The notes beneath the pieces are model-generated. The model had not been told where the DNA came from. It worked only from the letters and a program-made list of their open reading frames with translations, and made no database searches. From Zavarzinella sp. (GTDB taxonomy: Bacteria; Planctomycetota; Planctomycetia; Gemmatales; Gemmataceae): a stretch of DNA of 64,000 nt. The stretch covers positions 434,001-498,000 of the forward strand of contig JAWKTI010000001.1 of the NCBI GenBank assembly GCA_041399155.1, given 5' to 3'. The position numbers and the translations under genes are program-made. Position 1 is the stretch's first letter. Every line of letters starts with the position of its first letter. Shown here piece after piece: positions 8,913-17,449 of this stretch.

Positions 8913-9866
8913 ATGTTGAAACGATGTTTTCTTGCCGTAACGGCACTGGCACTTGGGCTAACCACAAATGCGTTTGCATTACGCATTGCACTGCCTCCAG
9001 CAGCCACCAATAATCCCACCAGTGCCGAGATGATCATTGTGGGCAAGGTACTGGAAATTGAAAAAGATACCGTCGAAGGCCCCATGGACGGTAACCCCGA
9101 TGTCAAAGTAACCTACAAAATCGCCGTGATCAAGATTTCTGATCCGATCAAAGGTGCGAAAGGCCTGACCCAGGTTCGCGTGGGTTTCGTTGAAAACAAT
9201 GTGGGAGGTGGCAACGGTGGCGAAATCCAGATTCTGCCTGCCCAACCAGGCCTCATTCAGGTGCGTCCCGCAATTGGGATCGCCCGCCCACTGCCAGGTC
9301 GCGGTGGTGCTCCTTCCACTACGTTTGCTAAAGATCAGGAAGGCCTTGTGCTGCTCAAAAGCCTGCCCAAAGCAGAATTTTATATTCCTGTAGGCTGGGG
9401 CGCATTCGTGATGAAGAAAGACCCACAGTACGATACCGTGCTGAAGAACATTACCAGCACGTTAGAAGTAATGGCCGATCCTGCCAAGTTCCTGAAATCA
9501 AAAGAACTGGCAGAACGTGCCAATGCAGCCAAAATCCTGCTGAATGATTACCGCAACACACCATTCGAGCAAGGTAAGGTGCGTAAAGAAGTTCCTGTGG
9601 ACAAGGAAATCAGTGCGCTGATCGTTAATGTACTTGCAGAACTGCCATGGACACCAGAAAACAACGACTATAGCAAACCCTGCCGTAGCCAATTGTGGTA
9701 CATGATCAATCCCAACAAGTTCGGGTTTGTTCAACCACAGATCAAAGTGGTACCTGGTCAACCACGGCCAAACTTCAATGTGATGATGGAAGAAGCAACC
9801 ACCAAGTTTTTGAAAGAAAACAAAGAAAAAATCGTGGTTGAGAAAGTAGTGTTTACAGACAAGTAA
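8913..9866 (+). CDS. tandem secreted paralogue 3
   Basis: 317 aa with a signal peptide ending TNAFA. It keeps the family framework (IVGKVLEIEKDTVEG, KIAVIKISDPIKGAKGLTQVR, MINPNKFGFVQPQI, FLKENKEKIVV) but is clearly more diverged. The LHHTGDYYI segment is replaced by KSLPKAEFYIPVGWGAF and the double-Cys region is lost. The HEAT-like stretch is ELAERANAAKILLNDYR. Function unknown; it is probably co-expressed with the two upstream copies. Confidence 0.8.
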   Translation: MLKRCFLAVTALALGLTTNAFALRIALPPAATNNPTSAEMIIVGKVLEIEKDTVEGPMDGNPDVKVTYKIAVIKISDPIKGAKGLTQVRVGFVENNVGGGNGGEIQILPAQPGLIQVRPAIGIARPLPGRGGAPSTTFAKDQEGLVLLKSLPKAEFYIPVGWGAFVMKKDPQYDTVLKNITSTLEVMADPAKFLKSKELAERANAAKILLNDYRNTPFEQGKVRKEVPVDKEISALIVNVLAELPWTPENNDYSKPCRSQLWYMINPNKFGFVQPQIKVVPGQPRPNFNVMMEEATTKFLKENKEKIVVEKVVFTDK

Positions 9867-9961
9867 GTAGTTCAGTGAACGCCCAACGTAAATTCCATTC
9901 TGCCTATCCACTTTCTGTCTTCCGGATAAGATATCAGCCAATTAAACTGATGAGGCAATCG

Positions 9962-10321
9962 ATGGTAACTTTGCACGTTTTTATTTCAACAGGCAGGTTT
10001 CGCACGCTCGAAGAAATGCGTAACTATATTGATGAAACGTACACTGAAGATGGGGATGGTATTCCTTCTGAATTCATCGAAGAAGTGGAGTTGGATGAAT
10101 ACGAGCCGGGGTGCATTGAAGCTTTTCCATCTGAAACTGGCAAGCCAGTCCCACTGGCTCAATTGGTTGCAGGTGCCTCCTGGTCGGATCAGTGGCTGAA
10201 AAGCTTTGATGGCACAGCAATGGCAGATGCAGCCATTTGTGTCTTTTCACCGAACGTGGTTGAGAATCCCAGTAACTGCTCCCTGCAATATCTTGGCACA
10301 TGTGATTTCATGCCAACATAA
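9962..10321 (+). CDS. Imm22-like (DUF4284-like) protein
   Basis: 119 aa from the ATG at 9962, chosen because GAGG lies 6 nt upstream; the frame is open further upstream through a GTG at 9875. The order of features resembles immunity protein 22 (DUF4284): a beta strand (LHVFISTGRF), a helix with EEMRNYIDE, then TYTEDGDGIPSEFIEE, an acidic E-x-x-E-x-x-E patch, a central helix (WSDQWLKSF) and a final strand. It is very acidic and has no signal peptide, as expected for a cytoplasmic antitoxin-like protein. No polymorphic toxin is adjacent, so it would be an orphan. The family call is from memory of the pattern. Confidence 0.5.
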   Translation: MVTLHVFISTGRFRTLEEMRNYIDETYTEDGDGIPSEFIEEVELDEYEPGCIEAFPSETGKPVPLAQLVAGASWSDQWLKSFDGTAMADAAICVFSPNVVENPSNCSLQYLGTCDFMPT

Positions 10322-10345
10322 AATCAAATTATATTGCGATAATGT

Positions 10346-10601
10346 CTACGCCTCAACTCTAAACGGTACTCCATAATTTCTTCGCAAAGAAAACAACTTC
10401 TTCGCTCCCAGATAGTTGCGGCCATTTTTCTGAAATCCTGAACCAGGAACCTTGCCCAGATCGTCTATAATGTAGGTGGGTCGTTGCGGAGAGTGGGTCA
10501 GCACGTAAATGTGTTTTTTCCCCACAATCGGCACGGCACACCACGTTTTGAGGTGCAGGAAGCCAGTAAGGTTCGTCAACAGGCACTTCTGAAGGGGGCA
10601 T
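10346..10601 (-). pseudogene. small hypothetical gene split by an apparent frameshift
   Basis: Two overlapping minus-strand frames join into one sensible protein if one base is removed near 10545, within AAAAC, or in the G4A6 run near 10520. From the ATG at 10601 comes MPPSEVPVDEPYWLPAP; after the shift it continues WCAVPIVGKKHIYVLTHS and on to FSLRRNYGVPFRVEA before TAG. The corrected length is about 85 aa. I do not recognise it. It is divergent from spoVR, whose ATG is at 10603. It could be a decayed gene, a sequencing error, or chance. Confidence 0.4.
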
Positions 10602-10602
10602 T

Positions 10603-12114
10603 ATGTTTTACAACACCAGCCTGCCATCGCACTTGCGTCTGTTAAAAGACGAAATCGAGGGCTACGCACGCGATTATGGCCTGGATTTCTTCGATACCAT
10701 CTTTGAAGTGGTGGATTCGGATGACCTGAACGAGATTGCTGCCTACGGTGGCTTTCCCACGCGGTATCCCCACTGGTCGTTTGGCATGGCCTATCAGGAG
10801 TTGCAGAAAAGCTACGAATATGGGCTGTCCAAGATCTACGAGATGGTCATCAATACCGATCCATCGTATGCCTACCTGATGCGGTGCAACCATACCGTTG
10901 ATCAGAAACTGGTGATGGCTCACGTTTATGGGCACGTGGATTTCTTCAAAAATAACGCTTATTTTGCTGGCACCAACCGCAAAATGATGGATGAAATGGC
11001 TAACCATGGTGCCCGCATCCGTGGCTATGCAGAACGGTTTGGCGAAAGCAATGTGGAGGAGTTTCTGGATATCTGCATGTCGATTGACGACTTGATCGAT
11101 ATTCATTCGTTGGCAATCAAGCGACATTCCGACCCACATCATGTACAGGCTCAGCAATTTGAAGATGCCCCCAGTGGTGCGGTGCGGTTCAAAAGCAAAG
11201 ACTACATGGACGAATATATCAATCCGCCGGAGCAAGCACGCGAAGAGGCCCGTCCTAACCAGATGAAGCCGGAATTGCATTTTCCGGATCGGCCGGAAAA
11301 AGATGTGCTGATGTTTCTCATTAATCACGCCCCACTGCACGCCTGGCAGCGGGATGTGCTGGAGATTGTGCGGAACGAAGCCTACTATTTTTACCCACAG
11401 GCACAGACCAAGATCATTAATGAAGGGTGGGCCAGTTACTGGCATTCGCGGATCATGACTGAAAAAGCCCTGCACCCTTCGGAGTTACTGGACTATGCCG
11501 ACCACCACTCGGGTACGATGGCAATGAGTGGTGGGCGATTGAATCCTTACAAACTAGGCATTGAACTGCTGCGAGATATCGAAGAACGTTGGAATACCGG
11601 CAGATTCGGGGAAGAATACGAAAATTGCGAGAATCTGGAAGAAAAACGGGCCTGGAACAAAAACCTGGGACTTGGCCGCAAAAAAATCTTCGAAGTTCGC
11701 CGTATTCACAACGATATTACGTTGCTGGATGCCTACATGACACCGGAATTCTGTGCCAAGCATAAGCTTTTTGGCTTCAAATACGATGATCACAGTCGCC
11801 AATATGTCATTGACACCCGGGATTTCGAGGCAATTAAACAGAAGCTGCTGACCAGCCTGACCAATTTTGGCAAACCGTGGATCTATGTGGTGGATGGTAA
11901 TTTCCGCAATCGCAGTGAATTGTTGCTGCGGCACCAGCACCAGGGGGTAGATCTGAATGAGCAGGAAGCCCAGGATGTATTAGTAAATCTTAATAAACTG
12001 TGGGGCCGACCCGTCCACGTTGAAACCGTTTACGATGACCACAAAATGTTGCTGACCTTTGATGGCAGCGAACATTCACAGGAAATAATTGGAGATATCG
12101 ATGCTGAAGCCTGA
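10603..12114 (+). CDS. spoVR: SpoVR family protein
   Basis: 503 aa, full length for the family. Recognisable SpoVR/YcgB blocks include DFFDTIFEVVDSDDLNEIAAYGGFPTRYPHW near 30-60, YLMRCNHTVDQKLVMAHVYGHVDFFKNN, FLINHAPLHAWQRDVLEIVRNEAYYFYPQ, the INEGWASYWHSRIM segment and NPYKLGIELLRDIEERW. SpoVR is needed for spore cortex formation in Bacillus; in non-sporulating bacteria its role is unclear and it usually travels with the PrkA kinase and YeaH/DUF444, neither of which is adjacent here. It overlaps the following gene by 14 nt, indicating translational coupling. Confidence 0.95.
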   Translation: MFYNTSLPSHLRLLKDEIEGYARDYGLDFFDTIFEVVDSDDLNEIAAYGGFPTRYPHWSFGMAYQELQKSYEYGLSKIYEMVINTDPSYAYLMRCNHTVDQKLVMAHVYGHVDFFKNNAYFAGTNRKMMDEMANHGARIRGYAERFGESNVEEFLDICMSIDDLIDIHSLAIKRHSDPHHVQAQQFEDAPSGAVRFKSKDYMDEYINPPEQAREEARPNQMKPELHFPDRPEKDVLMFLINHAPLHAWQRDVLEIVRNEAYYFYPQAQTKIINEGWASYWHSRIMTEKALHPSELLDYADHHSGTMAMSGGRLNPYKLGIELLRDIEERWNTGRFGEEYENCENLEEKRAWNKNLGLGRKKIFEVRRIHNDITLLDAYMTPEFCAKHKLFGFKYDDHSRQYVIDTRDFEAIKQKLLTSLTNFGKPWIYVVDGNFRNRSELLLRHQHQGVDLNEQEAQDVLVNLNKLWGRPVHVETVYDDHKMLLTFDGSEHSQEIIGDIDAEA

Positions 12115-12580
12115 TTACTATACGCTGGCACGCACACGGTGGGTGCCAGCCGAAAACAACCTGCTTTATCTGAGCGACCATTTACCGCAGCTCTTCCACC
12201 AGGTGGAATGGTTTGCCGAAGGAGTGGACCAGTTCAGTATTGTGCTCAATGAATTACGAACTTCACTGGATGAAGAGCATCCCTGGATGGCACTGTCCCT
12301 GGAAGATCGCTTGCAAAAATTAGTGGGGTGCGGCAAAGGTTTCTCAGAACCATTTCGTTTAGTGGAATGCACCCCGGAAGAAGAAACTGCCCAGCTTCGT
12401 ACGGAACCGGATGCTGTCAGCAATGAAATCCATTACTTCGAGCTCGTCCTGACCAACGGTAACTGCCTGAGCATCAAGCCCTATGTGGGGTACCGCAACG
12501 GCAAGGCTCGTACGGCGGTTTCGCGACCAGTGACCTACGTGGCGATGGCCCGCCTGATGTCGAATCTGGCTGCGGTTTGA
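12101..12580 (+). CDS. hypothetical protein coupled to SpoVR
   Basis: 159 aa from the ATG at 12101, which has GGAG 6 nt upstream inside the end of spoVR; an in-frame ATG at 12089 is less well placed. It is soluble, acidic and without a signal peptide. Visible features are LARTRWVPAENNLLYLSDHLPQLFHQ near the N-terminus and a C-terminal FELVLTNGNCLSIKPYVGYRNGKAR stretch. I do not recognise the family. The overlap with spoVR argues for a linked function. Confidence 0.75.
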   Translation: MLKPDYYTLARTRWVPAENNLLYLSDHLPQLFHQVEWFAEGVDQFSIVLNELRTSLDEEHPWMALSLEDRLQKLVGCGKGFSEPFRLVECTPEEETAQLRTEPDAVSNEIHYFELVLTNGNCLSIKPYVGYRNGKARTAVSRPVTYVAMARLMSNLAAV

Positions 12581-12596
12581 ATGGAGTTTCCGGCCA

Positions 12597-13196
12597 TTAC
12601 GCGGGTAATTCTGCGGGATTGTATTGACGTGCCAGACGTGCGTGTAATGCAACCAGTCCCACCGCAGTGATCACGTCCAGTCCCACCTGGGCGAGCATTT
12701 TTGCCACCCCATAGTCTTGTGCGGTCATGAATTCCAAGCCTTTGCGATAGCTCAGCAGCAAAGTCTGCCAGGTCTGTGGGGCGTATTCCGGCAGTGCGGG
12801 TTCAATCCAGGCACCTGTATTGGTAATGAAGAAAAACAGCACATAGCCGGTCAGACCTGCTACCGCTGGCTTCACAAGACTGGCACTTTTCCTTGCCAGC
12901 AGGTACCCCAGTACCACGTAGGCAGCAAAGCCCAGGTAGGAATACGGCGATGGATACCAGCCCTTGGTGGCGTAGAACAGGGTATCGCACACCGCCATGA
13001 CCAGCACTGGCACTAGTAAGGCATAACCCAGTCGCAGGCGTGCACCAGCAAATACGGCCAGCCCACCAATCGGGGTGATATTCCACCACACCCGCATTTC
13101 AGGTGGCAGTAAACGCATCACAACGGCAATTAGTCCGAACAGACTAATTATAGCCAATGCCTGGGGTTTCCATTCGTGGTCAGTTCGTGCAGTCAT
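12597..13196 (-). CDS. DUF6580-type integral membrane protein
   Basis: 199 aa with five or six predicted transmembrane segments. The pattern NITPIGGLAVFAGARL, a long hydrophobic middle, then FFFITNTGAWIEPALPEYAPQTWQTLLLSYRKGLEFM matches the DUF6580 family, an ECF-transporter-S-like group common in planctomycetes and Bacteroidetes. Substrate unknown. It is convergent with the SpoVR-coupled gene (16 nt between stops). Confidence 0.8.
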   Translation of the reverse strand: MTARTDHEWKPQALAIISLFGLIAVVMRLLPPEMRVWWNITPIGGLAVFAGARLRLGYALLVPVLVMAVCDTLFYATKGWYPSPYSYLGFAAYVVLGYLLARKSASLVKPAVAGLTGYVLFFFITNTGAWIEPALPEYAPQTWQTLLLSYRKGLEFMTAQDYGVAKMLAQVGLDVITAVGLVALHARLARQYNPAELPA

Positions 13197-13579
13197 TATT
13201 TCAGCAGTTACGGTACGTTTTCAGGTGAATCTTTCAGCTATCGTTATATGCAATGGGCATGGGATGTCACTACGAATCCCGCATCGAGCATCGCTGTTCA
13301 GGTGTTTGGGAGTCCTGTTTGGGTTCATATGGGTTGTATAGCAGCATATCTGCAATTGGCCGAGGAATCATGATACTTCTGGATGAAAATGGTGAGTGGG
13401 AAGCGATGCTGTTTGCCAACTGGCTTCCCGGGGCAATTCGATGCAGGTCCATTCTGGGAGCACGTGCAGGAATTGAATGACAATGACTGATTTTTACAGA
13501 AGTATGAATAAAATAACCAATCAGGTTCGTATTTGCTACCTTTGTAACACTAAAGTGCATTGGGCGTTCAGGTGATTTC
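13197..13579. other. divergent intergenic region
   Basis: 383 bases between divergent genes. Short open frames here show no coding character or ribosome binding sites that I trust. Promoters for both flanking genes must lie here, but I see no convincing -35/-10 pair. Confidence 0.5.
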
Positions 13580-14251
13580 ATGGCACGATTATTGGCAATT
13601 GGCGATGTGCACGGCTGCCTGACTGCACTGGAAACATTGCTGGGGGTGGTGAAGCCCACGGAAGATGATGAAATTGTAATGCTGGGCGACTACATTGATC
13701 GTGGCCCTGATAGTCGTGGGGTAATTGAATACCTTCGGAAGCACCAACTGGCTGAAAACTGGACCCTCCTGCGTGGGAATCACGAAATCATGATGGTGCA
13801 GGCACGCCACTCGCGGAGTGATCGGCGATTCTGGCAGGCCGTGGGTGGTCAGGAAGCGTTGGAATCGTATGCGGATCATGTGAATGGCCCCACGATTGAA
13901 AGTGTTCCGGATGCCCACTGGTTATTTTTGGATCGTCTGTCCGACTGGTACGAAACGGAAGAGTTCATTTTTGTGCACGCGGGTCTTCATCCGGATCGCC
14001 CACTTCAGAATCAGGAGACCAACGATCTTCATTGGGAAGTGCTGAATCCGGAGCGTTTTCGGCCCCACTGTTCGGGGAAAACAATTGTTTGTGGGCACAC
14101 CGAGCAACGAAATGGCACCCCACTGGTGCTGCCAGGGGTAATTTGTCTGGATACCTGGGCCTATGGCAATGGCTGGCTGACCTGCATGGACCTTATCAGC
14201 GGTAAGTACTGGCAGGCCAACGACTTAGGCGAAGTGCGGGCAGAATGTTGA
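13580..14251 (+). CDS. metallophosphoesterase (PPP-type phosphatase family)
   Basis: 223 aa, start supported by AGGTGA 5 nt upstream. All calcineurin-like metal motifs are present: GDVHGC (about 8-13), GDYIDRGPDS (36-45), LRGNHE (72-77) and the later FVHAG and CGHTEQ histidines. The size and motif spacing fit bacterial PPP-type Ser/Thr phosphatases (PrpA/PrpE-like) or related diadenosine tetraphosphatases; the substrate cannot be chosen from sequence. Cytoplasmic. Confidence 0.92.
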   Translation: MARLLAIGDVHGCLTALETLLGVVKPTEDDEIVMLGDYIDRGPDSRGVIEYLRKHQLAENWTLLRGNHEIMMVQARHSRSDRRFWQAVGGQEALESYADHVNGPTIESVPDAHWLFLDRLSDWYETEEFIFVHAGLHPDRPLQNQETNDLHWEVLNPERFRPHCSGKTIVCGHTEQRNGTPLVLPGVICLDTWAYGNGWLTCMDLISGKYWQANDLGEVRAEC

Positions 14252-14389
14252 CAGGGAAGAAAGGAAGAAATTGCATGCAGGATAATTTTTCCTTGAATCG
14301 TCCCACGTGTTGTGGTACCATCACATCTACAACTTGAAATGGGGTGGAACCCCATACGCCGTTTGGCGATGTTCAACCTGGAGGGAATC

Positions 14390-14638
14390 ATGGCACCGAT
14401 GACGTTCGATTCAACGCAAACCACTACCAGAAAAGGAGTTACGGCAGAAGATCTGCAGGTGGTGCTTTCCAGACATGTCGATTGTCGCTTCTGTGATTTG
14501 ATTGTGCACACCAGTGAAATATGCATCACCGTTTCGGGCACTGTCAAAAGCTATTTTTTGAAGCAGTTGGCACAGGAAATCCTACGGCCTCACTTGCGTG
14601 GCCGCCCACTGCAAAACAAAATCCGCGTCACCAGTTAG
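14390..14638 (+). CDS. small BON-like domain protein
   Basis: 82 aa. The ATG at 14390 is chosen because GGAGGG lies 4-5 nt upstream; upstream in-frame ATGs lack one. Most of the chain is a single BON-like alpha/beta unit: a helix (AEDLQVVLSRHVDC), a strand pair (DLIVHTSEICITVSGTV), then the helix KSYFLKQLAQEILRPHL and a final strand. No signal peptide is seen, although most BON proteins are exported. The assignment is by fold pattern. Confidence 0.6.
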   Translation: MAPMTFDSTQTTTRKGVTAEDLQVVLSRHVDCRFCDLIVHTSEICITVSGTVKSYFLKQLAQEILRPHLRGRPLQNKIRVTS

Positions 14639-14694
14639 TATAACGCTTTGGCTATATAATAATCCGCTTCAGCATTTCTACGATTTGCTATAAA

Positions 14695-14922
14695 TTATTC
14701 ATGGATGAGATTTGCAAGCTCGTCAGCCGTGGTAGTAAATCCAATGACCTCTAGTCCGGATTCTGTTATCGTGAGCGGTTCGATCGATACGATTCGCAAC
14801 GGTACCCAAACAACAGTTTGCCCTTCATCGTTCTGATAAACCACATTCGGTTCAGTTTCGATCATCTTGTGAATCGCCGCTACATCAGATTCGGCAAACC
14901 ACCGTACTTGGATGTCACGCAT
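14695..14922 (-). CDS. small hypothetical protein
   Basis: 75 aa, acidic, beginning MRDIQVRWFAESDVAAIHKMIE and ending DELANLIHE. It has an alternating hydrophobic pattern and no membrane or signal segment. I do not recognise it. The intervening GTVVWVPLRIVSIEPL-type strand pattern and normal codon use support coding. Confidence 0.5.
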   Translation of the reverse strand: MRDIQVRWFAESDVAAIHKMIETEPNVVYQNDEGQTVVWVPLRIVSIEPLTITESGLEVIGFTTTADELANLIHE

Positions 14923-15085
14923 GCCAGTAGATTTTCAATTGATTTTTGCACAGTAAACGACAAGTGCCAAATAGCCTGATAAGGATGATTCGATATGACT
15001 CATCTGTATTTTACCGAAATCTTGGGTTGGCTGAAAAGTAGTGTACTTCAAGAATTGGACTTTTCGTAGAACTCTAACTTGCCAT

Positions 15086-15664
15086 TTATCCCCGCAGGTC
15101 TGCGCGGCCGATGATGCTGTACTGTGGGCCGTCGTGGCGAAGTTCACTCTGGTACAGCAGAATCTCGCTGACGTGAGAGTAGCCACCGTCCCATTTCTCA
15201 TATTTCTGAATGATGGTGCTCCAGTAGTCCTGGTCAGCTTCCTTGTTCAATCGTCCCAGGGTCAGGTGGGGGGTGTAACCACGCGATTCGCGGCGGTATT
15301 CCCCCATCTCTTCCAGCCGAGTGGCAAGGGCATCGTGCAATTTTTCCAGTGGTTCGGCACCTTCAGTCATGCCCGCCCAGAGGATTTTCGGTCGCCGGTT
15401 GTTCGGAAAGCCACCAAGTCCTTTCAGCATCACCCGGAACGGTGGGATCTTTTTGCCCACATTGTCCAGCAGGCGGCACAGTGGCACTACATCGCGGGAT
15501 GGAATCTGGCCGAGAAAGTGCAAGGTGATGTGCATTAAATCGGGCACCATCCACTTGACCTGCCCGCCGTGGGGGTCGTTTTGCAGCGTTTCCAGCAGCC
15601 TGCTGACATTACTCTGGCTGCCGGACGACAAATCAAACGCAATGAAGGCACGCACCTTCGGCAT
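15086..15664 (-). CDS. thpR: RNA 2',3'-cyclic phosphodiesterase
   Basis: 192 aa from the ATG at 15664 (the frame is open to a TTG at 15670). Both catalytic HxT motifs of the 2H phosphoesterase family are present: HITLHFLG in the N-terminal half and HLTLGR in the C-terminal half, with RAFIAFDL at the start. ThpR hydrolyses 2',3'-cyclic phosphate ends of RNA, releasing 2'-phosphates. It begins 6 nt after the kinase stop codon, so the two are probably co-transcribed. Confidence 0.93.
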   Translation of the reverse strand: MPKVRAFIAFDLSSGSQSNVSRLLETLQNDPHGGQVKWMVPDLMHITLHFLGQIPSRDVVPLCRLLDNVGKKIPPFRVMLKGLGGFPNNRRPKILWAGMTEGAEPLEKLHDALATRLEEMGEYRRESRGYTPHLTLGRLNKEADQDYWSTIIQKYEKWDGGYSHVSEILLYQSELRHDGPQYSIIGRADLRG

Positions 15665-15670
15665 AATCAA

Positions 15671-16669
15671 TTAACCCTGTTTGGAGACTGTGAAAAATTC
15701 TTCCGCACCGTGGTGCAGACGGGCCCCCACCTGAGAGATTACTTTCATGGCTAAAAAGTTCGCTCCCTTTGCGGCCTGGGGTGCGGGCATGCCACTGGAA
15801 ATCCCGTACAGAAACGCACCCGCAAACATGTCCCCAGCACCGGTGAGGTCGCGTGGGGTGCACGAATATGCCGGCACGTGGCTTTCCTGGTGGTTGTAAC
15901 GAATGAAGGCACCGTTGGGGCCATCGGTCACCACGGAATTGGGAACGCGATCGACCAGACTGGCAAATGCCTCTTGTGCGGTTTCGGTCTTGGTGATCGA
16001 CATCGCTTCGGCTGCATTGCAAAACAGCAGATCGGTGTGCTGGAGTGCGTTAAAGAACGGCTCCGTAAAGACTTCGGGAATAAATCCATCCGAACAGGTT
16101 ACCGCAACCTTGGTGCCAGCTTGTTTTGCAATTTTCAGAATTTCGACGATCGCTTCCTGTCCCGATGGTACATTGGCGAACATGTAACCTTCGATGAACA
16201 CCCACTCGCTGGCTTCAATCAGGTTTCGGTCGTGCTGCACGTGACGTGGGGCCAGGTGGCTGGAAACACCCAGAAAAGTCCGCATGGTACGTTCCGCATC
16301 GGGCGTAATCACGCAGATGCATGTGCCAGTGGTTTCACCCACAATCACCGGGTTGCCCATTTCAATTTTCAGTTGTTCGAATTCTCGTTCGTAGTGCAGG
16401 CCATAGCGATCATCACCCACACAACTGATAAATGCCGCTTTGCCACCCAGTTGGGCGAAGGCAATCGTGGAATTTCCCACGGAACCACCACTGACCAGGC
16501 GGGGCTCACTTTTCTGAAAACGGTCTAATAATTGCAGTTGATCGGCCTTTTCCACCATCCGCATGGTGCCACGTTCAAAGCCCATTGTGGAGAAATCATC
16601 CTCCCCCACTTCTACAAAAATATCAACAATGGCATGGCCCACGCCACACAACGCAAACTCTTTCTTCAT
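15671..16669 (-). CDS. PfkB-family sugar/nucleoside kinase
   Basis: 332 aa. Ribokinase/PfkB signatures: GGSVGNSTIAFAQLGGKAAFISCVGDD (about 60-86) and the C-terminal catalytic DLTGAGDMFAGAFLYG with its Asp base. The N-terminal G-x-G-x-A-I-V-D-I and the overall length fit bacterial adenosine kinase-like members, commonly annotated adenosine kinase, but substrate is not certain. Cytoplasmic. It is the first gene of a two-gene unit with thpR. Confidence 0.88.
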   Translation of the reverse strand: MKKEFALCGVGHAIVDIFVEVGEDDFSTMGFERGTMRMVEKADQLQLLDRFQKSEPRLVSGGSVGNSTIAFAQLGGKAAFISCVGDDRYGLHYEREFEQLKIEMGNPVIVGETTGTCICVITPDAERTMRTFLGVSSHLAPRHVQHDRNLIEASEWVFIEGYMFANVPSGQEAIVEILKIAKQAGTKVAVTCSDGFIPEVFTEPFFNALQHTDLLFCNAAEAMSITKTETAQEAFASLVDRVPNSVVTDGPNGAFIRYNHQESHVPAYSCTPRDLTGAGDMFAGAFLYGISSGMPAPQAAKGANFLAMKVISQVGARLHHGAEEFFTVSKQG

Positions 16670-16727
16670 ATTTCAGTCCTGTCTCACGAAAAATCGAAGT
16701 AATTTTCTGATAGTGAATTAAATTTCA

Positions 16728-17237
16728 TTAATTATTATGGTGCTCGGCACTATCGTCTGTGGGAATCTTCAGCAGCACCACCACGTGGCACCCGAGAGCT
16801 TCTTTTCGCCCAATGTGACCCACGTTTTCGCCAGTTTTCGCCTTCACATTCACCCTCCGGGTGGGCAAGTGCAGAATTTCTGCCACGTGCGTGCGAATCT
16901 GCTCCTTTACCGGGCCCAGTTTTGGCACCTGAGCAAAGATGGTGATATCGGCATTCACCAGTTCGCAGCCCAAAGAAGACACCTTGTTTATTGCCGCATC
17001 TAAAAATATTTGAGAATCGGCCTGAAAATTTGCCGGATCAGTATCTGGAAAGGCATCTCCAATGTCGCCCAGACCTGCTGCACCCAGAATGGCATCGGTC
17101 AGTGCGTGCAGCACAATATCCGCATCGGAATGACCGTCGAGGCCGAGGTGGTAGTCGATTTTCACTCCTCCCAGAATCAACGGACGCCCTGCCACCAGGC
17201 GGTGCGTATCGTGACCGGAGCCCACGCGGTATTCCAT
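16728..17237 (-). CDS. ispF: 2-C-methyl-D-erythritol 2,4-cyclodiphosphate synthase
   Basis: 169 aa, the normal IspF length. Zinc and substrate residues are intact: GSGHDTHRL at 7-15 (metal Asp and His), LDGHSDADIVLHAL with the third metal His, GDIGDAFPDTDP, and KAKTGENVGHIGRKEAL near the C-terminus. It catalyses the fifth step of the MEP isoprenoid pathway. GAGAAG precedes the ATG. Its first 67 coding bases and the promoter region are duplicated 1362 bp away, beyond the LRR gene. Confidence 0.97.
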   Translation of the reverse strand: MEYRVGSGHDTHRLVAGRPLILGGVKIDYHLGLDGHSDADIVLHALTDAILGAAGLGDIGDAFPDTDPANFQADSQIFLDAAINKVSSLGCELVNADITIFAQVPKLGPVKEQIRTHVAEILHLPTRRVNVKAKTGENVGHIGRKEALGCHVVVLLKIPTDDSAEHHNN

Positions 17238-17383
17238 TTTCTTCTCGACGGCAGCACCTAGATTTACTTAAGTGTTTATTGTACAAGCACTTAGCGGAAT
17301 TGAAGCGAATCGGCCCAGTTCCTCTTTTCAGCACCAATGAGATTATGTTAAAATGCGGGAAGTTTTTTCCAAGGATGGAATGG
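17171..17383. repeat. 213-bp direct repeat, copy 1 (5' ispF and divergent promoter)
   Basis: Identical to 18533-18745 except for two substitutions that I can see (TGTTT/TGATT near 17275; GGAATT/GGAAAT near 17300). It contains codons 1-22 of ispF, the intergenic region and the ribosome binding site and start region of what was probably the original divergent neighbour, now at 18742. Confidence 0.95.
17269..17293. promoter_or_regulatory. operator-like inverted repeat upstream of ispF
   Basis: TAAGTG and CACTTA arms enclose a TTGTACAA palindrome in the divergent promoter. The element is repeated at 18631-18655 inside the second 213-bp copy, with one changed base in the spacer. A role as a regulator site is inferred from position and symmetry only. 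Confidence 0.3.
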
Positions 17384-17449
17384 TATTGAAGCCACCAAAC
17401 GATGATCTTTTTATCGATTACATTCCGTGTAAAACTTAAAAGGCCTGAA

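Noticed and set aside
13270..13659. Minus-strand open frame of 129 codons
   Set aside because: Overlaps the metallophosphoesterase start antisense, has Ser/Pro/His-rich shadow-like composition and no ribosome binding site.
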